A stretch of 38,053 nt of DNA from Lactiplantibacillus plajomi (GCF_005405405.1 NZ_BJDZ01000029.1:1-38053), one strand, 5' to 3'. Positions 20,202 to 28,550 are shown, counted from the first letter of the stretch. The notes: generated from the letters alone by a model not told the origin. A program made the numbers and translations.

Positions 20202-22601
20202 CTATTCCCAACTATAATCAGTCGGGTCCTGCAACCCGCGGCCGGTCATCTTGTCTAAGATGATCCGCTGCTCGAAGTGGGCGACGTTGCGCTTGGTTTC
20301 CTTGACCATGTCAGGGTTGACCGAAACGTAGTCGATACCGCTTTGAATCAAGAAATTCGTGAATTCAGGGTATTCGGATGGGGCCTGGCCGCAAATCGAA
20401 ACGGTCTTACCGTCCTTATGAGCCGCCGCAATCAAGTGACGGATTGCGCGCTTAACGGCGAGGTTGCGTTCGTCAAAGAGGCTGGCAACCGTGTCGTTAT
20501 TCCGGTCACAACCCAGAATTAACATCGCGAGGTCGTTCGAGCCAATCGAGTAACCGTCCACGAACTGGTTGAACTTGTCGGCCAAAATAATGTTGGATGG
20601 GATTTCCGCCATCATGTAAACCTTGAAGTCGGCACTGCGGATCAAGCCTTCGCCGCGAATAATACTCGTGACCTTTTCGGCTTCGTCAACGGTCCGAACG
20701 AACGGAATCATGATGTTCAAGTTCTTGAGGCCAAATTCGTTGCGGACCTTCTTGACCGCCGCTAATTCTAACTTAAAGGCGTTGATGTACTTCGGATCGT
20801 AGTACCGCGATGCGCCCCGCCAGCCTAACAAGTCCGCTGGTTCGTGGGGTTCGTACTTGTCGCCGCCCTTTAACTTCCGGTATTCACTGGACTTAAAGTC
20901 GGATAACCGTAATACCACCGGCCGTGGTGCCATTGCCCGGGTCACCTTCGCAATCCCGTTGGCTAACATGTTGACCACTTTTTCAGGATGACCCTGTTCG
21001 ATCAAGTAGAGTGGGTGTTCGTGGATGTAAGTCGTCCACAGGAACTCTTCACGCATCAACCCGATTCCGTCAGCCGGCAAGCTTGAGTACTTGTCCGCCA
21101 GTTCGGGATCACCAAGGTTCATCATGACACCGGTGGCCGTTGGGGCGAAGGTCTCAGCTGCAACGACTTGCCCGGCCGCGCCAGCAGCCGGTTTGTCCTT
21201 ATCTAACAGACTAGCGACCTTGCCGCGGTAAACGATCCCGTTCTTCGCGTCAACGGTAACCACGTCGCCGGTCTTCAGGGCGTCGGTCGCAGCTAAATTG
21301 CGACTCTTAGTCCCAACGATACATGGAATCTGCATTTCTCGCGAAACAATCGCCGCGTGGCAGGTCATCCCACCGTTGTTCGTCACAATGGCGGCGGCCT
21401 TCTTCATCGCCGGTACCCAGTCCGGTGACGTCATCAAGGTAACCAGCACTTCACCCTGCTTGAACTGGTCGATATCCTTCGGTGAATCGATGACGTGGAC
21501 GACCCCGCTAGATAAACCGGGGCTGGCTGGTAAGCCGCGAACCGCCACTTCAGCATCCGCTTCGGCGACCACGTGCCCATCATCACTCTTCTTCTTGTCC
21601 TTATTACGTTGTGACCAGACCGTTTCCGGCCGTGCCTGTACGATCCACAACCGGTTGGTGTTGACGTCCAGTGCGTATTCCATATCCATATAACAACCGT
21701 AGTGTGCTTCAATCTTCTTAGCATAACCGGCTAATTCAATGACTTGTTCATCCGTCAACACTTGTTTGCCCTGCAGGTCGTCCGGAACAACTTGTTCAAC
21801 GGTCCCGCCATCGGCAACCCGCATCAACTGAACAGGTTGTTTAATGATATTCTTTTCAACAATCTTCAAGGAATCCTTATCCACAACGAAGTGGTCGGGG
21901 GTCACTTTCCCTAAAACGATGTATTCGCCCAAACCGTAGATGCCGTCGATCACGATTTTCGAATCGTCACCATTAGCAACGTTCACCGAGAACATGATCC
22001 CGGACGCCTTCGAAAAGACCATCATTTGAACCGCGGCCGACAGTGCCACCTTTTCATACGGGAAGTTCTGCTTGTGGCGGTAATACGTGGCTCGGTCGGT
22101 GAATAATGAGGAGTAACATTCCTGAACCCGGTTGACCACGTCGTCAGCGCCCTTGATGTTCAGATAAGATTCCTGTTGACCAGCAAACGAAGCGTTCGGC
22201 AAGTCTTCGGCGGTTGCGGACGACCGAATTGCAACGAACGGATCGTCTTGACCGACCTTCTTAGCTAAGTCAGCGTAGGCTTGCTTAATGTTATCGGCCA
22301 AGTCCGCTGGCATTTCAGCGTTCACAATCAGGTTCCGGATTTGCTCACAGGCTGAGTGAAGTTCGTCCGAGTTTTCATAATCTTTGATGCCTTGCAGCAA
22401 CGCGTTGACCTTATCGTTTAAACCGGTCGCATCCATAAAGTACCGGTAAGCGTGGGCCGTGGTTGCAAAACCAAATGGTACCGGGACATCCATCGAAGAA
22501 GTCATTTCACCAAGTGATGAAGATTTCCCACCAACTAAGTTGACGTCTTCACGGTGTAACTCATCAAACCATAAAACATTCGCAGTATCTCGACTACTCA
22601 T
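20202..22601 (-). CDS. ppsA: Phosphoenolpyruvate synthase
   Basis: A 799-residue pyruvate, water dikinase that makes PEP, AMP and phosphate from pyruvate and ATP, allowing gluconeogenesis from lactate or pyruvate. The N-terminal ATP-grasp domain starts WFDELHREDVNLVGGKSSSLGEM. The central phosphohistidine motif GGMTCHAAIVSREM is at about residue 408-421. The C-terminal PEP/pyruvate barrel contains GLMREEFLW and SIGSNDLA. The start is the ATG at 22601 after GGGAGG; a TTG six codons upstream lies before that ribosome site. Together with citrate use and the fumarate reductase it points to organic-acid metabolism. Confidence 0.95.
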   Translation of the reverse strand: MSSRDTANVLWFDELHREDVNLVGGKSSSLGEMTSSMDVPVPFGFATTAHAYRYFMDATGLNDKVNALLQGIKDYENSDELHSACEQIRNLIVNAEMPADLADNIKQAYADLAKKVGQDDPFVAIRSSATAEDLPNASFAGQQESYLNIKGADDVVNRVQECYSSLFTDRATYYRHKQNFPYEKVALSAAVQMMVFSKASGIMFSVNVANGDDSKIVIDGIYGLGEYIVLGKVTPDHFVVDKDSLKIVEKNIIKQPVQLMRVADGGTVEQVVPDDLQGKQVLTDEQVIELAGYAKKIEAHYGCYMDMEYALDVNTNRLWIVQARPETVWSQRNKDKKKSDDGHVVAEADAEVAVRGLPASPGLSSGVVHVIDSPKDIDQFKQGEVLVTLMTSPDWVPAMKKAAAIVTNNGGMTCHAAIVSREMQIPCIVGTKSRNLAATDALKTGDVVTVDAKNGIVYRGKVASLLDKDKPAAGAAGQVVAAETFAPTATGVMMNLGDPELADKYSSLPADGIGLMREEFLWTTYIHEHPLYLIEQGHPEKVVNMLANGIAKVTRAMAPRPVVLRLSDFKSSEYRKLKGGDKYEPHEPADLLGWRGASRYYDPKYINAFKLELAAVKKVRNEFGLKNLNIMIPFVRTVDEAEKVTSIIRGEGLIRSADFKVYMMAEIPSNIILADKFNQFVDGYSIGSNDLAMLILGCDRNNDTVASLFDERNLAVKRAIRHLIAAAHKDGKTVSICGQAPSEYPEFTNFLIQSGIDYVSVNPDMVKETKRNVAHFEQRIILDKMTGRGLQDPTDYSWE

Positions 22602-22682
22602 ACTATTACCTCCCTGCAATTGATCACGTGTAACCTATTCCAGGCGAACCGCTGTCCGTTGGTAAAATCGATTACATTTACG

Positions 22683-22711
22683 ACTATATTGTAGTGCTTT
22701 TATGCACAAAA
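22683..22711 (-). promoter_or_regulatory. Predicted ppsA promoter
   Basis: Leftward -10 TATAGT (22683-22688) and a weak -35 TTTTGT (22706-22711), spacing 17. An inverted repeat GTGC-TTTTAT-GCAC (22694-22707) lies between them, a possible operator. Confidence 0.5.
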
Positions 22712-22744
22712 TTTAACCCATTTTTTGATTTTAATCGTAATTTT

Positions 22745-22759
22745 TTTACTGTCAGTAAA
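22745..22759. promoter_or_regulatory. Perfect palindrome upstream of ppsA
   Basis: TTTACTG and CAGTAAA around one central base, about 35 bases above the predicted -35. The gene-free stretch 22602-22896 holds this, the ppsA promoter and a CCAATT/AATTGG hairpin near 22792-22821. Nothing else is seen there. Confidence 0.45.
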
Positions 22760-22896
22760 TTGGGTAAAAGGTTGCAATGGCATTAATAACCAATTTAAGG
22801 CGAACAAGCACTTAATTGGTCTAGATTAGCTTATTACCAGCTTTACTTTTGTTCATAAATGAACAACGTTCAAGAAAATTATTTTCATTCACCCGC

Positions 22897-22928
22897 TAAA
22901 AAACGGGCGCCACTCTCCGCGACGCCCG
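22897..22928 (-). terminator. Terminator of the redox operon
   Basis: Leftward stem CGGGCG (22923-22928) with CGCCCG (22904-22909) and a run of six to seven Ts. It follows the 39-residue gene. Confidence 0.75.
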
Positions 22929-22935
22929 CCTCTGA

Positions 22936-23055
22936 TTACGATTTCGATTCTGCTTGCCGGTGTTCATTGATGTTGCAACCCTCTGGGCCGCATACCGCGC
23001 TGGCATCCTGGTTACCTAGCGTTTCAAACGTTGGGGATTGTTGCTCTTTTTCCAT
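22936..23055 (-). CDS. Small protein with a CGPEGC motif
   Basis: A 39-residue open frame starting MEKEQQSPTF, with Cys22 and Cys27 in VCGPEGCNIN and a charged C-terminus. The ATG lies two bases after the stop of the DsbA-family gene, and GGAGG lies about 10 bases upstream. It is followed by the operon terminator, so it is very probably translated as the last gene of the trxB-trxA-dsbA operon. The Cys pair, in an operon of thiol enzymes, suggests a small thiol or metal-binding partner, but that is inference. I do not know a named family. Confidence 0.65.
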   Translation of the reverse strand: MEKEQQSPTFETLGNQDASAVCGPEGCNINEHRQAESKS

Positions 23056-23057
23056 TG

Positions 23058-23708
23058 TTACTCAGCCTCCTTTGCTTGAATTTGTTTCAGGGCATCCACC
23101 ATCGTATCGTAAGGTTGGGCGCCTGAAATTCCAAACTTATTATTGATAACGAAAAATGGGGCGCCGTGAATGCCTAACCGTTCGGCCATTATTTCATCAT
23201 CCCGGACATCTTGGGCAAATTGCTGGCTCGCCAATACGGCGTCGACCTGTTCGCCACTTAAGCCGGCGTTAACACTGGCCGCCCGTAAAACGGCGTGGTC
23301 CGCGATCGATTCACCGTTACTAAAATAAACTTGGTAGAACGCGTCGATCACCTTTTCCGTGACGGTATCATCACCTAATGATGCCGCCAACTTAATCAAC
23401 CGGTGGGCATCAAACGTGTTGGTTGGGACCGCGTTTAAAAGGTCCACCTTTAAGCCGTCGCCAGCACCCATTTGCGAGATTTGCTGAATCTGGGCCTTGG
23501 CTTGCGCCTTCGACATGCCGTGACCGTTAGCAAAATTATCCAGCATCGTCTTGTCCGTTTTAGTTGGCAACGTTGGGTCCAACTGAAAGGCCTTAAACTC
23601 CAGTGGTGTGGTTTCAGCCAAGCCCAGTTCGGCTAACGCCCGTTTCATCCGCGTTGACCCGATGTAGCAAAAGGGGCACGCAATATCTGACCAGTATTTA
23701 ATTTCCAT
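23058..23708 (-). CDS. DsbA-family oxidoreductase, FrnE type
   Basis: A 216-residue thioredoxin-fold protein with an inserted helical domain, as in FrnE and the 2-hydroxychromene isomerase-like group. The active site is CPFC at Cys11-Cys14 (DIACPFCYIG), and the cis-proline region is HGAPFFVINNKFGISGAQ. There is no signal peptide, so it acts in the cytoplasm. It follows trxA by two bases and is co-transcribed with it. Confidence 0.9.
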   Translation of the reverse strand: MEIKYWSDIACPFCYIGSTRMKRALAELGLAETTPLEFKAFQLDPTLPTKTDKTMLDNFANGHGMSKAQAKAQIQQISQMGAGDGLKVDLLNAVPTNTFDAHRLIKLAASLGDDTVTEKVIDAFYQVYFSNGESIADHAVLRAASVNAGLSGEQVDAVLASQQFAQDVRDDEIMAERLGIHGAPFFVINNKFGISGAQPYDTMVDALKQIQAKEAE

Positions 23709-23710
23709 GC

Positions 23711-24037
23711 TTAATTTTCCTCCAATGGGGTGTATTTTGCGAGTGTCGCCTTCAATTGTTGCTTGGTCCGTAAACCGACCAGCTTTTCGACTACCGCACC
23801 ATCCTTTTTAATCACCAGCGTAGGAATCGACATGATTCCAAAGGCTGCGGCCGTCGCGGCGTTTTGGTCCACATCGACCTTGCTGATTGCGACCTGGCCG
23901 TTAAGTTCTTGATCCAGTTCTTCAACGACTGGACTCTGCATCCGACAAGGGCCGCACCAGGCTGCCCAAAAATCCGTTAGGGCCACACCGTTAGCGGTGG
24001 CCGTTTCAAACGTTTGATCCGTCAATTCTTTAACCAT
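23711..24037 (-). CDS. trxA: Thioredoxin
   Basis: A 108-residue thioredoxin with active site WCGPC (Cys28, Cys31), DVDQNAATAAAFGIMSIPTLVI and the cis-proline in place. Reduces protein disulphides in the cytoplasm. It overlaps the end of trxB by 8 bases. Its dedicated reductase upstream is broken, so reduction must come from another reductase, if it occurs. Confidence 0.93.
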   Translation of the reverse strand: MVKELTDQTFETATANGVALTDFWAAWCGPCRMQSPVVEELDQELNGQVAISKVDVDQNAATAAAFGIMSIPTLVIKKDGAVVEKLVGLRTKQQLKATLAKYTPLEEN

Positions 24038-24921
24038 TAATTTTCACCTCATGATGTTTCGCTTCTTCAACGTAATTAAAGACTGCCTGCCCGGCGATCC
24101 CACCGTCACCAACCGCCGTGGTGATTTGCCGGAGATTCTTTTGCCGTACATCCCCCACCGCGAAAATTCCCGGTAGGTTTGTCTGCATGTTCTCATCCGT
24201 CAGAATCCACCCGGCGTCATCGGTAATCCCTAAATTACGAAAGGCCGCCGTCATCGGTTCAGCCCCCACGTAGACGAAGACGCCGTCGGTTGCTTCAACG
24301 CGCACTTGCTTAGTTTGGCGGTCGTAAACCCGCACGCCGGTCACCTTTTGTTGATCACCTAAAATCTCGGTAACTTGGCTGTTCCAAGTAAACGCCATCT
24401 TGTCATTTTCAAACGCGCGTTCCTGCAGTAACTTTTCGGCCCGCAATTGATCACGGCGATGAACCACTTGTACCGCATCGGTCACGTTGGCTAAGTACAA
24501 GCCCTCTTCAATGGCGGAATTGCCCCCACCAATAACGGCCACCATACGCTTCTTCACCGGGGATCCCAAGTTTGCGCGGTTGTGAGCCGGTTGCAATGAT
24601 TACCGCTCTGGCCACCAATTCCTCGTTATCGGTGAACAGGTGCTTCCAACCCTGCTCATCAACCAGTACCCGGGCCACGTTACCGTATTGATACGTCACC
24701 CCGAACTGGGTGGCACTTTTGAACATCTGCTCCGCTAAGTCCGGTCCCAACACGTTTTCGAACCCGGGGTAGTTCTCAACTTCTGCCGTGTTATTCATCT
24801 GACCGCCATAGATTCCCCGGTCTAGTATGGCAACGTTTAAATTCGCCCGCGACGCGTACAGGGCGGCCGTCATGCCACCAGGACCCGCCCCAACGACGAT
24901 GACATCAAATTGGTTTGTCAT
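24030..24921 (-). pseudogene. trxB: Thioredoxin reductase, inactivated by a short internal deletion
   Basis: The N-terminal half (from 24921) has the FAD-binding GAGPGGMTAALYASRAN and reaches ATGSQPRKLGIPGEEAYGGR. It then runs into 9 foreign residues and stops at 24508. The C-terminal half continues in another phase with RMVAVIGGGNSAIEEGLYLA (NADPH-binding) and GIFAVGDVR. The segment that normally lies between, about 16 residues including the redox CxxC, is missing. The junction 24536-24555 is read as EEAYGG in the first phase and KKRMVA in the second. The deletion therefore removes the catalytic cysteines and shifts the frame. It is the first gene of the redox operon, with AGGAGG before its ATG. 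Confidence 0.85.
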
Positions 24922-24939
24922 AATTTCCTCCTGACCAGT

Positions 24940-24963
24940 CTATTCAACTGATTGATTGAATAG
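24940..24963. promoter_or_regulatory. Operator-like palindrome of the redox operon
   Basis: Perfect arms CTATTCAA (24940-24947) and TTGAATAG (24956-24963) around 8 bases, directly downstream of the trxB -10 box. A close copy lies at 25764-25786 at the arsR-rhodanese gene. ArsR-type repressors bind such imperfect palindromes. Confidence 0.75.
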
Positions 24964-24967
24964 TTAA

Positions 24968-24995
24968 ATACTACCATGCTTTTGCCATTTGTCAA
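24968..24995 (-). promoter_or_regulatory. Promoter of the trxB-trxA-dsbA operon
   Basis: Leftward perfect -35 TTGACA (24990-24995), 16-base spacer, -10 TAGTAT (24968-24973). The layout is the same as at the arsR gene. Confidence 0.75.
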
Positions 24996-25014
24996 TTTAA
25001 AAGGTCGTATCGTC

Positions 25015-25060
25015 AAAAAAGCGTTGCAGGGTTAGTCTGATTAGACCGACCTCGCAACGC
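25015..25060 (-). terminator. Terminator after the arsR-rhodanese gene
   Basis: GCGTTGC (25021-25027) pairs with GCAACGC (25054-25060), inner GGTCGGTCTAA/TTAGACT pairing extends it, and six Ts follow leftward. Confidence 0.85.
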
Positions 25061-25091
25061 TTCTTCAACTTAATAACCAATCCACCTGGCG

Positions 25092-25751
25092 CTACGCACG
25101 GGCTTTAACAAACGCACGCCAGTCATAGTAGCTTTCGTTCAAGCTATAGGCGTGACGCCCTTGTTCATTTAACAACCGCGTTGCCTGATTCGTCAGGGCG
25201 CACAGGTGACCACGGCAATAGACGATGACGTCCTGGTCCGCCTTTAAATCGGCAAGCCGTTCCCGCAGCTCATCGATGGGGATGTTGACCGCCCCGTCAA
25301 TGTGACCATTTACAAACTCATCGTGGGGGCGCACGTCTAGTAATTGAACGTCGTCACGACCAATCAACTTGGTGGCCGCTGACAGATCCAGCGTCTGAAC
25401 CCGTTCCTGAGCGTCAAAGTCCCGCTGAATCTGCTTCATGGCTAAGAGTTGGTTTTCGCCCACGTCCCGCAGCAGGTAAAATAGTTGCTCGACTTGTGCC
25501 GACGCTAACTGGTAGATCCCGTAGTTTCCGCGTTTCGAGCGGCTGACCAGGTGGGCGTCACGCAACGTCTGCAGGTGTCGCGACGTGTTGGCAATGCTCA
25601 TACCTGATTGCTTAGCCAGCGTTTCAACGCTTTTCGGGCTTTGTGCTAAAAGGTCTAGCAGTTCCAAGCGGCGATTACTCGACAAGCTCTTGCCCAACTT
25701 AGCCAGCTCCGCATATAAACTCGTTTTATAAGTTTCGGCAGTCTCAGTCAT
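25092..25751 (-). CDS. ArsR-family repressor fused to a rhodanese domain
   Basis: A 219-residue fusion. Residues ~20-90 are an ArsR winged helix (SVETLAKQSGMSIANTSRHLQTLRDAHLV). Residues ~125-219 are a rhodanese domain with DVRPHDEFVNGHIDGAVNIP and the active loop CRGHLC, giving Cys179 and Cys184. Such fusions act as thiol or sulphur sensors; here the cysteine loop probably senses persulphide, disulphide or electrophile stress. The start is the ATG at 25751 after AGGAGG; the upstream ATG at 25766 overlaps the ribosome site. It lies upstream of the redox operon and shares an operator with it. Confidence 0.9.
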   Translation of the reverse strand: MTETAETYKTSLYAELAKLGKSLSSNRRLELLDLLAQSPKSVETLAKQSGMSIANTSRHLQTLRDAHLVSRSKRGNYGIYQLASAQVEQLFYLLRDVGENQLLAMKQIQRDFDAQERVQTLDLSAATKLIGRDDVQLLDVRPHDEFVNGHIDGAVNIPIDELRERLADLKADQDVIVYCRGHLCALTNQATRLLNEQGRHAYSLNESYYDWRAFVKARA

Positions 25752-25763
25752 CCGATCCCTCCT

Positions 25764-25786
25764 CATTCTACTAATTAATTGAATAG
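25764..25786. promoter_or_regulatory. Operator-like site of the arsR-rhodanese gene
   Basis: It aligns with the palindrome 24940-24963 with one gap and four changes; the right arm ATTGAATAG is identical. It sits just after the -10 box, as at trxB, which suggests autoregulation. Confidence 0.65.
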
Positions 25787-25790
25787 GTTA

Positions 25791-25818
25791 ATTCTAACGA
25801 TTTGGGGAGATTTGTCAA
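25791..25818 (-). promoter_or_regulatory. Promoter of the arsR-rhodanese gene
   Basis: Leftward -35 TTGACA (25813-25818), 16-base spacer, -10 TAGAAT (25791-25796). Confidence 0.78.
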
Positions 25819-25849
25819 TGATTTACCCTGATTGTTGTGCCGTACCATT

Positions 25850-26212
25850 CTATTCCGTCTTTATCCGGTAGCCGTTCGCCAACAACTGGTCGCGGTACCA
25901 ACTATCAAACATCATTCCGTAGATGACGAGTCCCACAAGGTTCACAACCAGTGACATTAGCTGGCCAAAGACAATTTGGGCGATGATATCTAATACCCAG
26001 ATTGCAAAAATCGGGATCCAGGCTTTCTTGACAAACCCCGTCGTTCGGTAGCGTTGGCTGACTAGCGGGTAAATCCCGGTAAAGAGCGCCGCCAACCAGT
26101 TAAAGCCGGCCTTGACGTGTTGAACATCCTGCTGGCCGTTAACTTCTTTGACCAGGGTTAAGTCGCTGGTCACCCGGTGGTTAAAATCGATCCAATTAGT
26201 TTGTGTCATCAT
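25850..26212 (-). CDS. Small DUF2628-like membrane protein (copy A)
   Basis: A 120-residue protein. A soluble N-terminus (FNHRVTSDLTLVKEVNGQ) is followed by FNWLAALFTGIYPLVSQRYRT, two to three hydrophobic segments (residues ~38-100), and the ending MMFDSWYRDQLLANGY. It is a clear paralogue of the proteins at 32169-32564 and 32873-33250. Encoded 22 bases after a Mor-like HTH gene and probably co-transcribed. Function unknown. Confidence 0.78.
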   Translation of the reverse strand: MMTQTNWIDFNHRVTSDLTLVKEVNGQQDVQHVKAGFNWLAALFTGIYPLVSQRYRTTGFVKKAWIPIFAIWVLDIIAQIVFGQLMSLVVNLVGLVIYGMMFDSWYRDQLLANGYRIKTE

Positions 26213-26234
26213 AAACTCCTCCTTAAAGTTAGTC

Positions 26235-26492
26235 CTACTTCGACTTATTAATGGTTTGCGTCACCCAGCGTTGCGAGTAGCCGTACTTGCGGGCTAACGC
26301 GTAGCTGTTGTGGCCGTTATACTGGGCAGGTAAGCGCTCGGCGACCCGTTGGCGATCATATAAATGAATCGGAATCGTAATCTGCATCCCGCGGTACTGC
26401 TCGTGCAACTTCAACAACGCCGCAGCGCCCAGTAAGTCGTAAATGCCGCGGTAAAAATCATTCAGCGCGGCCGGTTCAATTGGCGTATTCAC
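26235..26492 (-). CDS. Mor-like transcription activator (copy A)
   Basis: An 85-residue protein with the architecture of the phage Mu Mor family: a dimerisation strand YRGMQITIPIHLYDR and a C-terminal helix-turn-helix ALARKYGYSQRWVTQTI. It starts at GTG 26492 after AGGAGGTGAGG. Copy B at 32595-32861 shares the YRGMQITIPIHLYDR block exactly. No phage genes are near, so this is a chromosomal use of the fold. It probably controls or co-acts with the DUF2628 protein encoded next. Confidence 0.8.
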   Translation of the reverse strand: MNTPIEPAALNDFYRGIYDLLGAAALLKLHEQYRGMQITIPIHLYDRQRVAERLPAQYNGHNSYALARKYGYSQRWVTQTINKSK

Positions 26493-26585
26493 GCGTCCTC
26501 ACCTCCTACATTAAGTTGATTAAGCTGTTCGTCTTGTCTGGTCTTCACCATGCCTTAGGTCACTCACTTTCGCTGTTGTTAATGC

Positions 26586-26591
26586 TATAAT
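26586..26591 (+). promoter_or_regulatory. -10 box of the WYL regulator gene
   Basis: Perfect TATAAT 53 bases before the TTG start; the -35 is weak. Confidence 0.5.
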
Positions 26592-26643
26592 AACGACGTA
26601 GCTAGACAAAATACGTCCACTTATTAACAAAGGAGCGATTAAT

Positions 26644-27591
26644 TTGAACGCTGCTTACCGTCAGTTATATATTTTCCAGCAATTATTATCCGACCATCTG
26701 GTTGAAAAACGGCCCCTGGCCGCCCGCTTTAACGTTGATCCGCGGGCGATTCAGCGCGACCTCAGCCAGCTCAAAACGTTCATTAGCGACCAGCAGCTGC
26801 CCTACCAGCTGGTTTATTCCCGGCAACGCGGCGGTTACCAATTTGTAAGCGCACAGGATCAGGTTTCTAAACAAGTCGTGCTCGTGTTGGTCAAAGTCCT
26901 GTTAGCCAGCCGGGCGCTCAATCAGGACGAATTGCACGATGCGGTGACCGGGCTGCTCAAGCTAGTCACCGTCAGTGAACGCGCCGAAGTCCAGCCGATT
27001 ATTAAAAATGAGGTTTTTCATTACCAGCCGTTACGCCACCAGCAACCCCTGCTCAAGCGAATCTGGGCCATCAGTCAGTACATCAGTCGCCAGCAACCGA
27101 TTGCCATCGACTACCGCAACGCCCGCAATCAAACCCAGACCCGTGAGATTTTGCCGCAAGCGTTGATTTTTTCGGAATATTATTTTTACGTGGTGGCTTA
27201 CAGCCTGAAGTACCACGCCAACCGCTTCTTCCGTTTGGACCGCATCTTCGGCTACCGGTTGAGTACGCAAAAAATCCACCGCAGCCGCGCAGAGCGCGTT
27301 AGCGATGGACAATTACGTCAATATATTCAGTATATGCAACCGGGTAAGTTGCGAACAATTCGTTTCGAGTTTTCCGGTGTTGTCGAGGCGGCCCTCGACC
27401 GCTTCCCGACCGCGCGGATCATCACCGCCGCCAGCCGCCCCGGCACGGTCTTAATTGAAGCCGACGTCTTCGACAGCGGTGCCATGATGTGGCTACTTAG
27501 TCAGGGGCAGCGGGTCAAGGTCGTCGGTCCGGCCGATTTTGTGGCACAGATGAAGGCCAGTCTAACCGCCACGCTAGCCCAGTACGACTAA
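26644..27591 (+). CDS. WYL-domain transcriptional regulator
   Basis: A 315-residue protein. A DeoR-like winged helix lies at about residues 5-65 (LAARFNVDPRAIQRDLSQLKTFI). The WYL ligand-binding domain is at about 140-215 (IAIDYRNARNQTQTREILPQALIFSEYYFYVVAYS), followed by a WCX-type C-terminal domain. TTG start after AAAGGAG. WYL proteins often sense nucleic-acid or nucleotide ligands. No target is evident. The end overlaps the convergent MerR gene by four bases. Confidence 0.9.
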   Translation: MNAAYRQLYIFQQLLSDHLVEKRPLAARFNVDPRAIQRDLSQLKTFISDQQLPYQLVYSRQRGGYQFVSAQDQVSKQVVLVLVKVLLASRALNQDELHDAVTGLLKLVTVSERAEVQPIIKNEVFHYQPLRHQQPLLKRIWAISQYISRQQPIAIDYRNARNQTQTREILPQALIFSEYYFYVVAYSLKYHANRFFRLDRIFGYRLSTQKIHRSRAERVSDGQLRQYIQYMQPGKLRTIRFEFSGVVEAALDRFPTARIITAASRPGTVLIEADVFDSGAMMWLLSQGQRVKVVGPADFVAQMKASLTATLAQYD

Positions 27592-28427
27592 TCCGCCGCC
27601 GTGACCGGTAACCAGGCTTCGTCAAAACGGACGTGCGCCTGGTCGTTATCTAAAACTAACAGGAGCGCCGTCACGACGTCGCCGTTTAGCTTTAAATGCC
27701 GGCGCTTAAGTTCTATAAGTGCCGGTTGTAACCACTGGCGTCGTTTAATTTGTTGCGAGTCACCAACTAGGATCGTGTGGAGGCAGCGTTGGGGTGGCAA
27801 ATCGCGTACCCGGACGCTGGTCGTGAGACCACAGCGGCGAAACTGCGCGTTGGTAATGATCATGCCGATTTCTGGTGCTAGGTCGGTCGCCCCGCTGACG
27901 ATGGCCGCTTGTTGATAACGTACCGAGGCGTCGGTAATCGGCATCAGTTCGTTCCACTGCCGATACTCGCATGACTGGTGGGCGTTGCTTTCGTGGGCCG
28001 CTTCCATTGAGCGTAAGAAGAGCCACTTGGCGGCCGGACTGACGGTGTCCTCGAAAAACGGCCCGTCCGCCAGCTGACCGAGCAACGCCATGTGCCGTTG
28101 CAAAACGGCAATCGTCGCGTCTAGCTTGGCGCGTTGCGCTTTCAAATCGGTCAATAAGTCGTCGAACGACGCTTCGGCCACGGTCGGTTGGTCGGCGTCC
28201 AAGACGGTACGGGTCTGGTCCACGTTAAAGCCGCTTTGGCGCAAGTAGCGGGTCATCCAAATCCGGTACGTTTCCATTAAATCAAAGCGGCGCTGCTTAT
28301 TATGGCCGACCCGTTGTGGCTTGATCAGCCCCTTCTTTTCGTAATACTCAATCTCCTTGATACTGATACCGAAGTACTTACCTAGCTCCGAAGAGCTGTA
28401 CACGTAGGGGTAATCGTGGTTTGCCAT
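27588..28427 (-). CDS. MerR-family regulator
   Basis: A 279-residue protein with an N-terminal MerR HTH (YSSSELGKYFGISIKEIEYYEKKGLIKP), a coiled-coil linker, and a large C-terminal domain that may be a GyrI-like ligand-binding domain. It lies downstream of the fumarate reductase-like gene in the same direction but after a terminator, so it has its own promoter. Its target is unknown. The convergent stop codons with the WYL gene overlap and leave no room for a terminator. Confidence 0.85.
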   Translation of the reverse strand: MANHDYPYVYSSSELGKYFGISIKEIEYYEKKGLIKPQRVGHNKQRRFDLMETYRIWMTRYLRQSGFNVDQTRTVLDADQPTVAEASFDDLLTDLKAQRAKLDATIAVLQRHMALLGQLADGPFFEDTVSPAAKWLFLRSMEAAHESNAHQSCEYRQWNELMPITDASVRYQQAAIVSGATDLAPEIGMIITNAQFRRCGLTTSVRVRDLPPQRCLHTILVGDSQQIKRRQWLQPALIELKRRHLKLNGDVVTALLLVLDNDQAHVRFDEAWLPVTAAD

Positions 28428-28481
28428 GACGGGCCTCCTTCACCGCTAATATTAAAAATATTATAGCACCGAATGACCGCC

Positions 28482-28527
28482 AAAAAATCGCGGGCGTCGC
28501 AACTAGTTTGCAACCCCCGCGATTTTT
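28482..28527 (-). terminator. Terminator after the fumarate reductase-like gene
   Basis: ATCGCGGG/CCCGCGAT arms with poly-A and poly-T on the two sides, so it could work in both directions. Confidence 0.85.
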
Positions 28528-28550
28528 CAATCCGCATTATTTCATTAATC

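Noticed and set aside
22859-23146. Rightward 95-codon frame
   Set aside because: It lies antisense to the 39-residue gene, the terminator and the dsbA end, and has no ribosome site.
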